Source: UBA11612 sp964475755 (lineage in GTDB: Bacteria > Pseudomonadota > Alphaproteobacteria > Rhodospirillales > Rhodospirillaceae). From it: a stretch of DNA of 64,000 nucleotides. The stretch is from contig CAYYXR010000010.1 in the NCBI GenBank assembly GCA_964475755.1, positions 1 through 64,000 of the forward strand, read 5' to 3'. The position numbers were made by a program, and so were the translations under genes. This document shows, piece after piece, positions 41,983-50,674 of this stretch (position 1 is the stretch's first letter; each line of letters opens with the position of its first letter). Under the pieces are notes generated by a model. It worked only from the letters and a program-made list of their open reading frames with translations, had not been told where the DNA came from and did not search any database.

Positions 41983-44900
41983 CTATATCAGATCAGCGCC
42001 GCAAAGCGCCTCATCCATTGCCGCGCCGTCCACTTCCATGGTGAACGGGCCGGTCTCTCCGCCGTGGGTCCACAAGAGCACGCAATGAATGGCGTGGTTT
42101 GGGTAAATGGCGTGCAGGGCGGCGCGGTACGTGGCCATCTGGAAGACATAGGCGGCGTCCACGTCTTCGGCCTTGCGCGGCGGCGGGCGGTTGGTTTTGT
42201 AGTCGATGATCCACACATCCGTGTCCGTAATCGCCAGCCGGTCCACTTGCCCGGAGACCGAGAACTTGCCGACCAGACCGGTCAGTGAAACCTCGGCTTT
42301 CGAGCCGGGCGCAAACAGCGGCGCGAAGTCTTTGGTTTCGATCACCGCAAGGGTTTCGGACACGATCTCGTCTTGCTCGGCGCTCTCCAACCCCCAGCCG
42401 GGCCGTGCGACAAAGGCCATCGCTGCATCCTTGTGCCGCGCCACCGGCAGATCGGGCAGGCTTTGCAGCAGGCGGTGGATGATCAGCCCGCGCTGGAATC
42501 GCTTGCGCCCATCGTCCTTCAAGGGTGGGTTCACTGCCGGTTCGCTGCGCGCTGCGCGGGACGGTGTCAGCGGCTGTGGTGGATCGAGTTCGGGCGTAGG
42601 CGCTTCGCGCCCCCAAGGCGGCAACGGCTTGATGGGCGAGATGGTTGTCGGCGCCTGCTCGGGTTTCACCTCCACCGTTTGTTTGCACGCAAGGCGCAGC
42701 ACATTCGCATCAGGCAGGGCATTGGCGGCGAGGAACCCGTCGGCTTCTTCTATTGTTTGCGGTTTGGACGCGAGCCCCTCGCGGATCAGGCTGTACCAAC
42801 TCTCCTCGAACTTGCGCGGCCTCTGGGTTTTCCAGCCGCATACATATAGCCGATCCTCGGCGCGGGTCATGGCCACGTAGAGAAGCCGTCGATATTCGCG
42901 CTCCTGGGTGATCTTGGCCGCCTCGCGCAAGTCCGCCGTCAACGGATCGATGTCGTCGGCCTTCGAGGCCCACAACAACAGACGTGAGTCCTCATCGGTC
43001 CACAACAGCTGATCGCGCATCACCGGTACCTGCGTTGTATCCGGCAGGAACACGATGGGCGCCTGCAAGCCTTTGGCCCCGTGCACGGTGATTACCCGTA
43101 CCGCATCAATGCCGGTCTGATCCAAGTCGCGCTTGATCTCCGCTTCGCTGGTGTTCAGCCAATGTAGGAAGCCTTGCAGCGAGGGCGGGTGGGTGCGCTC
43201 GTAGTTGAGGGCAAGGTTCAGGAACTCATCGATGGGATCGTCCGCATCCGCGCCCAAACGCTCCAAAAGTTTGCGCCGCCCATGGCAGGCAATCAGCACA
43301 TGGCCGAACAGCTCGGACGGCGTCATGAAATCGGCAAGACCCAGCAGGTCTTCCAGCATTTTATGCGCCGCGCCGAAGAGGTCGTCCGCGCCCGCATGGG
43401 CCGACAGAGCCTCCCATAAATTTTTGTCTTTGCGCCCGTGCGCAATCGCAAAGAGATCATCCTCGCTTAAGCCGATCAGCGGACACCGCAATACCGTGGC
43501 CAAGGTCAGATCGTCCTCGGGCAGCAGCAGGAATTCGCCCAAGGCCATCAGGTCCATCACCGCCAATTGATCGGTGAGCACCATGCGGTCCACACCAGCC
43601 ACTGCGATGTGGCGCTGTTTCAGCTGGCGCACCAGTTCCTCGACAAAGCCGGTGCGCCGGCGCACCAACACCATGATATCGCCGGGACAGATCGCGCGGC
43701 CCTTCGCCTCCAGCATTTCGCCGCCTTCCACCATCTGCGTGATGCGCGCGGCCACAAGCATCGCCAATCTGTTTTGCGGGTTGTCGCCCTTGGACCGTTC
43801 CACCGGCGGCTTCCAGCTTTGCGGCGCGTCGGTGGCTTCGGGCTCCAGCGCCGGCCAAAGTTCGACGACACCGGCCTGTCCTTGGCGGGCAATCAGGTGC
43901 GCAATCTTATCGTCCTCATCCAGCGCAACGCCGTCGCGCGCACCGTCCAGATCGAACACTGCGTCAACCGCGTTCAGCACAGCCTCGGTCGAGCGAAAGG
44001 ACACGTTCATGTCCACGTCTTCCCAGCGCAGGCCCGCGCTCTCCACTTCGTGTGCGGTTTCCGCGCGCACTCGGTCGAACTCGCCGGGGGCCGCGCCCTG
44101 AAAGCTGTAGATGGACTGCTTGCGGTCGCCCACCGCGAACACCGTGCGCGGTGCATCGGAAAACTCTTCGTGCCGCCCTTCGCCGGCAAAGAACTCCACG
44201 CGCAGTGGTTTGACGATGGCCCATTGGTCGGGGTTGGTGTCTTGCGCTTCGTCGATGAGAATGTGATCGATGCCGCCGTCGAGTTTGTACAGCACCCATT
44301 CGGCGACACCGGGACGTTCCAATAGCTGTCGGGTGATCTGAATCAGATCGTCGTAATCCATCAACCCGCGCCGGGCCTTATCCGCGCTGTACCGCACCAG
44401 CATGTCCGCGCCGATGCGCATGAGGGCGGCGGTACCTTCGGCAACACGCACCGCTTTCAGCCGCGCTTTGATGGATTGAATGCGTTCGGCTTCAACAGAC
44501 AGCGCTTCAACGGCTTCGGGGTGAGCTTCGGCGACTTTTTTGGTCGCCAGCTTTGCGCGGATGTCTCCGCCCTGGGTTAGATAGCACCGCGCATAGGCCT
44601 CGAATGTTTTAAGGCGCGTTTTGGGCACGCCCAGCCAATCGGAAATACCCTGGCTGCGGTCCACGTCTGTTTTCGTGCCTTCGGCCAAAGCCTGCGCGGC
44701 GTTTTTTAGAGCCTCGCCGTCGAAGGCATCGTTCGCGCAGGCCGCCTCGATCACGCTGAATTCGGAATCGTTCGGCAGCAGCCCCAGCATAGCGCGCATG
44801 GCGGCAATGGCGCCGTCGAGGCCGTTGTGTTTTTCGAACATGCGCGCAAGTTTTGCGCGTCCGGCCACAAGCGCGCCCATGAGGTCGCCGAAATTCATTT

Positions 44901-45471
44901 CGTGCACGCGCGCGGTGAGAACTGCCAGTGTCCCGGCGAGATCATCATCGTCTTCCTCGTGGGCGTGCGAGATTGTATCTTCTTTCGCTTCGTCCAAGGC
45001 CTCAGTGGCATCGCGCTCGTCCATCAGCGCGAAGTGCGGCGCGATGTCCGCTTCCAACGGGAACCGCCGCAGCAACGATTGGCAAAACGCGTGAAGCGTG
45101 GAGATTTGCATGCCGCCCGGTGCATCCAACACCTTGGCGAACAACTGCCGTGCGCGTTTCAAGGCCACGCCGTCCGCATCGCCTTGCACCAGCGGGGCGA
45201 CATCGCCACGCAGTTCATCGTCGTCCGCCGTCGCCCATTTGGCGAGGCGTGCGGAAATGCGATTGCTCATTTCCGCCGCCGCTGCCTTGGTAAAGGTGAG
45301 ACACAAAATGCGGTGAGGCGCCGTGCCCGCCAGCAACAGCGCGAGTACGCGGTCGGTGAGAACTTTGGTTTTGCCCGATCCAGCCGAGGCACTCACCCAC
45401 ACGCTGGCGTCCGGTTCCGCCGCTTTGCGTTGGGCCCGGTTGGCAACGGCAATGGCGTCAACGCGGCTCAT
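41983..45471 (-). CDS. addA: Double-strand break repair helicase AddA
   Basis: 1162 residues from the ATG at 45471, which overlaps the addB stop (ATGA). UvrD/Rep-type helicase motifs: Walker A ASAGSGKT (28-35), Walker B IDEAQDTNPDQ, later ITVHGAKGLQAPIVFLPD (motif V region) and RLLYVAMTRAEDRLYV (motif VI). The C-terminal RecB-type nuclease is marked by VDRLAITDTDVWIIDYKTNR. With AddB it processes DNA ends for RecA loading, replacing RecBCD in alphaproteobacteria. Confidence 0.97.
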   Translation of the reverse strand: MSRVDAIAVANRAQRKAAEPDASVWVSASAGSGKTKVLTDRVLALLLAGTAPHRILCLTFTKAAAAEMSNRISARLAKWATADDDELRGDVAPLVQGDADGVALKRARQLFAKVLDAPGGMQISTLHAFCQSLLRRFPLEADIAPHFALMDERDATEALDEAKEDTISHAHEEDDDDLAGTLAVLTARVHEMNFGDLMGALVAGRAKLARMFEKHNGLDGAIAAMRAMLGLLPNDSEFSVIEAACANDAFDGEALKNAAQALAEGTKTDVDRSQGISDWLGVPKTRLKTFEAYARCYLTQGGDIRAKLATKKVAEAHPEAVEALSVEAERIQSIKARLKAVRVAEGTAALMRIGADMLVRYSADKARRGLMDYDDLIQITRQLLERPGVAEWVLYKLDGGIDHILIDEAQDTNPDQWAIVKPLRVEFFAGEGRHEEFSDAPRTVFAVGDRKQSIYSFQGAAPGEFDRVRAETAHEVESAGLRWEDVDMNVSFRSTEAVLNAVDAVFDLDGARDGVALDEDDKIAHLIARQGQAGVVELWPALEPEATDAPQSWKPPVERSKGDNPQNRLAMLVAARITQMVEGGEMLEAKGRAICPGDIMVLVRRRTGFVEELVRQLKQRHIAVAGVDRMVLTDQLAVMDLMALGEFLLLPEDDLTLATVLRCPLIGLSEDDLFAIAHGRKDKNLWEALSAHAGADDLFGAAHKMLEDLLGLADFMTPSELFGHVLIACHGRRKLLERLGADADDPIDEFLNLALNYERTHPPSLQGFLHWLNTSEAEIKRDLDQTGIDAVRVITVHGAKGLQAPIVFLPDTTQVPVMRDQLLWTDEDSRLLLWASKADDIDPLTADLREAAKITQEREYRRLLYVAMTRAEDRLYVCGWKTQRPRKFEESWYSLIREGLASKPQTIEEADGFLAANALPDANVLRLACKQTVEVKPEQAPTTISPIKPLPPWGREAPTPELDPPQPLTPSRAARSEPAVNPPLKDDGRKRFQRGLIIHRLLQSLPDLPVARHKDAAMAFVARPGWGLESAEQDEIVSETLAVIETKDFAPLFAPGSKAEVSLTGLVGKFSVSGQVDRLAITDTDVWIIDYKTNRPPPRKAEDVDAAYVFQMATYRAALHAIYPNHAIHCVLLWTHGGETGPFTMEVDGAAMDEALCGADLI

Positions 45472-48400
45472 GACTCGTCCTCGCCCGCGGCCCATTCCTT
45501 CACGCGCGCCAGATGGCCGTAGTCGCTGTAGACCGGGGCATAGGCCGGATTGGGCCGCGCTTCATATGGTGTTTTCGGATCGTCGAACTTGGCGATGAGC
45601 TCGGAAAGGCCCTTGCGCGCTTCGGCGGCCAGGGCTTCGGTTTCCCCGTCCACAACGTGCTCATTGCCGCCGTCATTGCGCCCGTGCAAATGCCAAAAGC
45701 TCAGCGCATCGAGTTTGCCTTTGGGCACGCCTTCGAACCCGCCCGCCGCGATCATGGCGGCTTCTAATGGTAATTGAGGTGAAAATCCGGCGGTGACCTC
45801 TTCATCGGACGGTGGCGTGCCGGTCTTGTAATCGATGACGGTGATGCGCCCATCTTTCGTGCGGTCGATGCGATCGGCCTTGCCCGTCAGCGTGAACGCG
45901 CCTGCCGGGCCGCGCAGGGTCATCGCACCCGAAATTTCCGTGAAGGATTGCGAGAGTTCGTGGCGGCGCGCGTCTTCAGTGTTCACAAACCACTCGGCGA
46001 TGCGCTCAAAGCGCGGTTGCCAAAAAGCCAGCACGCCGGGGCGCAAGGCTTCTTTGTCGAAAATCTCGTCGCCGATCTTCAGGAGTTTTTTAAACGCGTC
46101 TTTGGGCAGTGGGCCGGTGGGGTGCGCTTCAATAAATGTGTGCAAGGCGTGATGGACCAGCGAGCCGTAATCGGCGGCGCTCACGTCCTGGTCCAACGGT
46201 TCGAGCGGGCGCAGCTTCAGGACATGCTTGGCATAGATGCTGTAGGGATCGCGCATCCAGGTTTCGATCTCGGTGACAGACAGTTTGCGTGGGCGCGCGT
46301 CCACCGGCGGCTTGGGCGCGGGCGGGGGTTCCGATTTGTCGTAGGCCTCCGGCGCGCTCAGTTCTTTCGCAAACGGCAGCCATTTATGGTTTTCCCGGCG
46401 GAACGCATTTTCTAGATCAGCGGCTTCGACGGCGCGTTCAAGGCGCATCAGCCAGCGCGAGGGAACCGTGGGTGTGCCGTCCACTTTCTCCGAACGGGTC
46501 ATGATCACGCGCGGCCCGCACATGGACTGGGCAACATCGTGCGCCGCAAGGCCGATGCGCCGCTCGGGCGCGGGCAGGCCGAACTTCGCGCGCATGGGCC
46601 GGCTCATCCACGGATCGGGCGCGGGCTCATTGGGCCAGGTGCCTTCGTTGAGCCCGGCGAGAATCAAAACATCGAACCTTTGCAGGCGCGCTTCGAGCGG
46701 CCCCAGAATATGCAAGCGCGGATGCTTGCCGAACCGCGGGCGCACCACCCGCGCGCTCATCAGCGTTTCCAAAAGCGCGGGATACTCCAGCGGCGAGATC
46801 GGCGGCAGCGCCTCGCAATACTGCGCAAGCTCGGCGATGAACGCGCTCGCCGCTTCACCGGCGTCTTCCGCCCAAAGACGCAAAGGGCCGGGTGAGTCTT
46901 TCGACGCCGCCAGCGCTTCGGCTGCGGCCATATGCGCGTTCAGAATTTCCAAAAGACCGACGGACTCTTTGTTCATCACCTTTTCGAATTCGCCGCAGCA
47001 CGTTTTCAAACATTTGATCCAGGCTTCGGCCTCGGCTTTTTCGTTCGTAAGCGTTCCGGAAAGTTTTCTAAGTCCGTTCAGTCCAGCCGGTGGGCGCGAG
47101 CCGCGCAACAGACTCATCTCCGCGCGCCGGGTGAGTTTTCTGAATTCGGCTGTGTCCATGCCGCCGCTCGCCAGCGGATGTTTGCAAACAGATAATGTGG
47201 GCACCGGCGCAAAATCCTCGGCGACCATCACCGCCGTGAGTCTCAAGAACGCGCCCGGCGGGGTTTTGTGCAACGGCTTGCCCGCCGAGTCATCGATGTC
47301 GATCTCCCAGCGTTTCAATTCCGCCGACACGCGCTCGGCCAACGCGCGGTCGGGAGTCACCAGCGCGCACGTGCGTCCCTCGACGGTGAGCGCTTCGCGC
47401 ATCGCCAGCGAAATCACTTCGGCTTCTTCGCGCGGCGCCGGACAGTCGACGACCGTCAAACCTTCAACCGCCGAGGAGTCCATCGAGGGAATTGTTCGCC
47501 AAATATGTGTAGTGGAGGCCGGGCGCATCACTTCCGTGACAAATTGCGTCTTAACCGTGCTTATTTGTGTGCCTAACCGTGACAAACGCGCGCTATCACC
47601 GTGCAGGGGCCACGGCTGAACCGTGCTGGGAGGCACCTCAAACCGGCGCAAAAGCTGCTTAAAACCGTACTGTGGGTGGCTTTCGTCCACGGCGGACCAG
47701 TCTTCATCCGTGAGGTTTTGGTCCAATCCCGGCAGCACCACCGCACCGTTTTCCATGTGCGCGACCGTGTTTAAAAGCGCCGCCGTCGCGGGAATGGAGC
47801 CGGTTGAACCGGCGGCAATAACCGGCCCAGCCGCGCCTTTTGCGTCCCAAATGCGCGCCTGGGCGGCAAAAACCAGGTTGCGGTGCTCCGCCGGGTCCAC
47901 GGCGCCCTCGCCCTTCAAAATTTTCGGCCAAGCCTTTGTCAGGGTTTCCAAAAATTCCAGCGTGACCTGCCAATGTTCCGCGTAGTCGTCCGGCACCAGA
48001 TCTTTCAGCCGCTCAAAAGTCAGCTGCTCGGTCTGCACCTGATCCAGAAGTTTTCCGAGCTCTTCCGCCAAGCGAATGGCATGTTCCGCGCGCACATCAC
48101 TTTTTTCCTGAATCATTTTCGCCAAAAGAAGCTGACGTTTCAGCGGTGCAATGGGCGGGGGAATATCCTCCGCGCTTTCCGCCGCCGCGAAGGACGAAAA
48201 TAAAACTTCTTCTTCATCCAAATCGTTCAGCGGCATCAAGCGCGGCAGCAATAGTGGTTTGCCATTACTTAATCTTAAAAACGCTTCACGCATTGAACGG
48301 CACGCGCGCCGCGTCGGCAAAAGAACGGTGACCGTCGACAACGCAAGCGGATCATCCCCGGTGTCATGCAAAATGCCTTGAGCGAGCGCATCGACGAACG

Positions 48401-48476
48401 GCAGATGTGGTGCGATGGTGAACACGGCGGGTTTCGCCTGTGCCAAGTCACGCCACGTTTTAGGTTTTGAGGTCAT
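45468..48476 (-). CDS. addB: Double-strand break repair protein AddB
   Basis: 1002 residues from the ATG at 48476, overlapping the upstream gene's stop (ATGA). The N-terminal part is a degenerate helicase-like fold with VTVLLPTRRACRSMREAF in place of an ATP loop. The C-terminal nuclease has ADRIDRTKDGRITVIDYKTGTPP with the catalytic Asp and Lys. Length and order match the alphaproteobacterial AddB family. Partner of AddA. Confidence 0.95.
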   Translation of the reverse strand: MTSKPKTWRDLAQAKPAVFTIAPHLPFVDALAQGILHDTGDDPLALSTVTVLLPTRRACRSMREAFLRLSNGKPLLLPRLMPLNDLDEEEVLFSSFAAAESAEDIPPPIAPLKRQLLLAKMIQEKSDVRAEHAIRLAEELGKLLDQVQTEQLTFERLKDLVPDDYAEHWQVTLEFLETLTKAWPKILKGEGAVDPAEHRNLVFAAQARIWDAKGAAGPVIAAGSTGSIPATAALLNTVAHMENGAVVLPGLDQNLTDEDWSAVDESHPQYGFKQLLRRFEVPPSTVQPWPLHGDSARLSRLGTQISTVKTQFVTEVMRPASTTHIWRTIPSMDSSAVEGLTVVDCPAPREEAEVISLAMREALTVEGRTCALVTPDRALAERVSAELKRWEIDIDDSAGKPLHKTPPGAFLRLTAVMVAEDFAPVPTLSVCKHPLASGGMDTAEFRKLTRRAEMSLLRGSRPPAGLNGLRKLSGTLTNEKAEAEAWIKCLKTCCGEFEKVMNKESVGLLEILNAHMAAAEALAASKDSPGPLRLWAEDAGEAASAFIAELAQYCEALPPISPLEYPALLETLMSARVVRPRFGKHPRLHILGPLEARLQRFDVLILAGLNEGTWPNEPAPDPWMSRPMRAKFGLPAPERRIGLAAHDVAQSMCGPRVIMTRSEKVDGTPTVPSRWLMRLERAVEAADLENAFRRENHKWLPFAKELSAPEAYDKSEPPPAPKPPVDARPRKLSVTEIETWMRDPYSIYAKHVLKLRPLEPLDQDVSAADYGSLVHHALHTFIEAHPTGPLPKDAFKKLLKIGDEIFDKEALRPGVLAFWQPRFERIAEWFVNTEDARRHELSQSFTEISGAMTLRGPAGAFTLTGKADRIDRTKDGRITVIDYKTGTPPSDEEVTAGFSPQLPLEAAMIAAGGFEGVPKGKLDALSFWHLHGRNDGGNEHVVDGETEALAAEARKGLSELIAKFDDPKTPYEARPNPAYAPVYSDYGHLARVKEWAAGEDES

Positions 48477-49183
48477 CGTGCGCGCAGTGCCGCGTCGGTT
48501 TTCCCAACTGCGTCCGGCGTACCGACATGAAACCACTCCCCGGCATGCACAACGGCTTTCATGCGCCCCGCCGTGATCGCCTTGTCCCAGATCTCGTTCA
48601 TTGAAAACGGTTCAGGTGTTCTATTCTTCAAAACACGCGGGTGAAGGATATAGGCGCCGGCATAAACAAAGGGTGCGGCGTTTGCTTTGCCCCGGCGTTC
48701 CAAATGGCCTGTCTCGTCGACAAAGAAATCCCCGGCGCCGTCGAAGCCATGCGCCGTTTCACGCGGATGGACAAGCATCGCGATATCGATTTCATCCGGC
48801 TTCCAGATGCGCATCAAGGATTCGATCGGGCGGCCCAGCAAAATGCCGTCGCAATTCAAAACAAAAAAAGGCGCGTCGCCCAGCAAAGGTAGAGCTTTGA
48901 CAACGCCGCCGCCGGTGTCGAGAAGCAGTGCGGTTTCATCAGAAATGAAGATTTTAGGTTTATCGCGACCTCTCGAGTGGTCGGTCAGCATTTGCGCTTT
49001 GTGATGCACATTCACGACAGCGGTTTCGACGCCGGCTTCGGCAATTTGATCAAGGGTCCAATCAATGAGCGCCTTGCCGCCTACCTCGATCAATGGCTTT
49101 GGCATGTTGTCGGTCAGCGGGCGCATACGCGTGCCGAGGCCGGCCGCGAGCAGCATCGCTGTTTTCGGTATCGTACCGCTCAT
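48473..49183 (-). CDS. Sugar-1-phosphate nucleotidyltransferase (MurU-like)
   Basis: 236 residues from the ATG at 49183. The N-terminal AMLLAAGLGTRMRPLTDNMPKPLIEVGGK is the nucleotide and metal-binding signature of NTP transferases. FVLNCDGILLGRP carries the catalytic Asp. Placed directly after an AmgK-like kinase gene, it likely makes UDP-MurNAc from MurNAc-1-phosphate in cell-wall recycling, bypassing the fosfomycin-sensitive MurA step (known for Pseudomonas AmgK/MurU; inferred here). It overlaps both neighbours by four bases. Confidence 0.85.
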   Translation of the reverse strand: MSGTIPKTAMLLAAGLGTRMRPLTDNMPKPLIEVGGKALIDWTLDQIAEAGVETAVVNVHHKAQMLTDHSRGRDKPKIFISDETALLLDTGGGVVKALPLLGDAPFFVLNCDGILLGRPIESLMRIWKPDEIDIAMLVHPRETAHGFDGAGDFFVDETGHLERRGKANAAPFVYAGAYILHPRVLKNRTPEPFSMNEIWDKAITAGRMKAVVHAGEWFHVGTPDAVGKTDAALRAR

Positions 49184-50181
49184 GGTTTCACCACGCGCAT
49201 GTTGGGCGGCACATGCTCGTCCAGCCATGATTTCAGATCCGACAGAACGGGGTGGGCAAGACATTGATCCATGTAGCGCCACAGGCGCGGCATGTGCTGA
49301 AGGTAATGGGGCTTGTTATCGCGCAACTTCAAGCGCGCGAAGGTTCCGATCACGCGCATATGACGCTGCGCCGCCATCACGGCCCATGACGTGTCGAAGT
49401 CTTCCTGGGTGAGGGCAGGGAACGCGTCCAAGTATCTTCTTTTCATGTCGACAATGATAGCCGGATCAACATCGCGCCGCGCATCCTCTAGCAATGACAT
49501 GAAGTCGTAAGTCACCGGGCCCATCACGGCATCTTGGAAATCGAGCAAGCCACAGGCCTTGATGCCTTCTCGCTCGGGCAGCAGTAAAAGATTGTCCACG
49601 TGATAGTCGAACAAAATAAGCGACGTCGGCGCTTTCCACGCCAACGGCAACGCGGTCTTCCAAATGTTTTCGTATTTCTTGATCGTATCAGCGGCCAGTT
49701 CTGGCGCGCCGATCATGGGAAGATACCAGGCGTGCAACCGCCCAACTTCTTCCAGAAGGCGCGGCGTCTCATAAGAAATGACACCGGGCGGATTGGAGTC
49801 CTTTTTGCCCATGCGATGCAACGCAATCAGGGCGTCCGTCGCCAGCGTATATAACTCGCGTTCGCCGTGACCCGCCGCCAACAAACGCGTGTAGGTCTCG
49901 TCGCCAAGATCCTCCAAAAGCAAAAGCCCAGCGTTCGAATCCTCTGCCAATATTTTTGGCGTGGAAAACCCTCGATCAAAGAGGTGGCGGCCGACGCTGA
50001 CAAAAGGGCGCACATCCTCTTGCGGTGGCGGCGCATCCATGAGGACGGCACGCTCCTGATTTTTCTCCAGCCGGTCATATTTGCGGAACGAGGCATCGCC
50101 GGCCAGACGCCAGCGCTTTGCACTCGCCCAGCCATGCTCGCTTAAAAACGACTGTATGACTTGCTCCCGATCAGTCGGCAC
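49180..50181 (-). CDS. Aminoglycoside-phosphotransferase-fold sugar kinase (AmgK-like)
   Basis: 333 residues from a GTG at 50181 inside the tsaE 3' end (11-base overlap). The N-lobe has RLAGDASFRKYDRL and AVLMDAPPPQED. The catalytic loop is FDYHVDNLLLL with Asp and Asn in Brenner-type spacing, followed by LLDFQDAVMGPVTYDF for metal binding. This matches the anomeric N-acetylmuramate/GlcNAc kinase group next to tsaE in many proteobacteria. Together with the MurU-like gene it forms a peptidoglycan recycling pair (inferred). Confidence 0.85.
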   Translation of the reverse strand: MPTDREQVIQSFLSEHGWASAKRWRLAGDASFRKYDRLEKNQERAVLMDAPPPQEDVRPFVSVGRHLFDRGFSTPKILAEDSNAGLLLLEDLGDETYTRLLAAGHGERELYTLATDALIALHRMGKKDSNPPGVISYETPRLLEEVGRLHAWYLPMIGAPELAADTIKKYENIWKTALPLAWKAPTSLILFDYHVDNLLLLPEREGIKACGLLDFQDAVMGPVTYDFMSLLEDARRDVDPAIIVDMKRRYLDAFPALTQEDFDTSWAVMAAQRHMRVIGTFARLKLRDNKPHYLQHMPRLWRYMDQCLAHPVLSDLKSWLDEHVPPNMRVVKP

Positions 50182-50665
50182 GGTCCACCACGGTCTTTAT
50201 TCTGCCTTGCCATTCCGGCGGCGATGAAATCCGTGCAGTTCTTCTAGACTCTTTCGGGTCGTTCGAAAGCTCGACATGAAGACAGCCGCGCGGCACATGT
50301 GCACCCATGCGTTCGGGCCATTCTATAAGTGTGATGCCTCCGGCCATCGCTTCCTCCAGGCCCAATTCCCATACTTCTTCCGGATCGTTCAGGCGATATA
50401 GATCAAAATGCCAAACGGTCCCCACAGGCGTGTCATAGGTCTGCACAAGCGTAAAGGTCGGACTGACGACTTCCTCTTCGGCCCCAGTCAGTGCATGGAT
50501 GAAACCGCGGGCCAGGGTCGTTTTTCCGGCGCCTAAAGGCCCTTGAAGTGCGATCACGTCCCCGGGCCGGACTTGTCCGGCCAGCTTTGTGCCGAAGTCC
50601 ACGGTGTCTTGCTCCGTTGGCAGATCAACGGCACCGCTTTCGGTCTCTAAGGATTGGTCGGACAT
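50171..50665 (-). CDS. tsaE: tRNA threonylcarbamoyladenosine biosynthesis ATPase TsaE
   Basis: 164 residues. The P-loop is GPLGAGKTT (42-50), followed by VVSPTFTLVQTY and HFDLYRLNDPEEV, the TsaE signature. It drives the TsaBDE complex that makes t6A37 on ANN-decoding tRNAs. It starts nine bases after the DivL-like gene and overlaps the AmgK-like gene, so it belongs to a long run of co-oriented genes. Confidence 0.95.
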   Translation of the reverse strand: MSDQSLETESGAVDLPTEQDTVDFGTKLAGQVRPGDVIALQGPLGAGKTTLARGFIHALTGAEEEVVSPTFTLVQTYDTPVGTVWHFDLYRLNDPEEVWELGLEEAMAGGITLIEWPERMGAHVPRGCLHVELSNDPKESRRTARISSPPEWQGRIKTVVDRAD

Positions 50666-50674
50666 GAACGCAGA

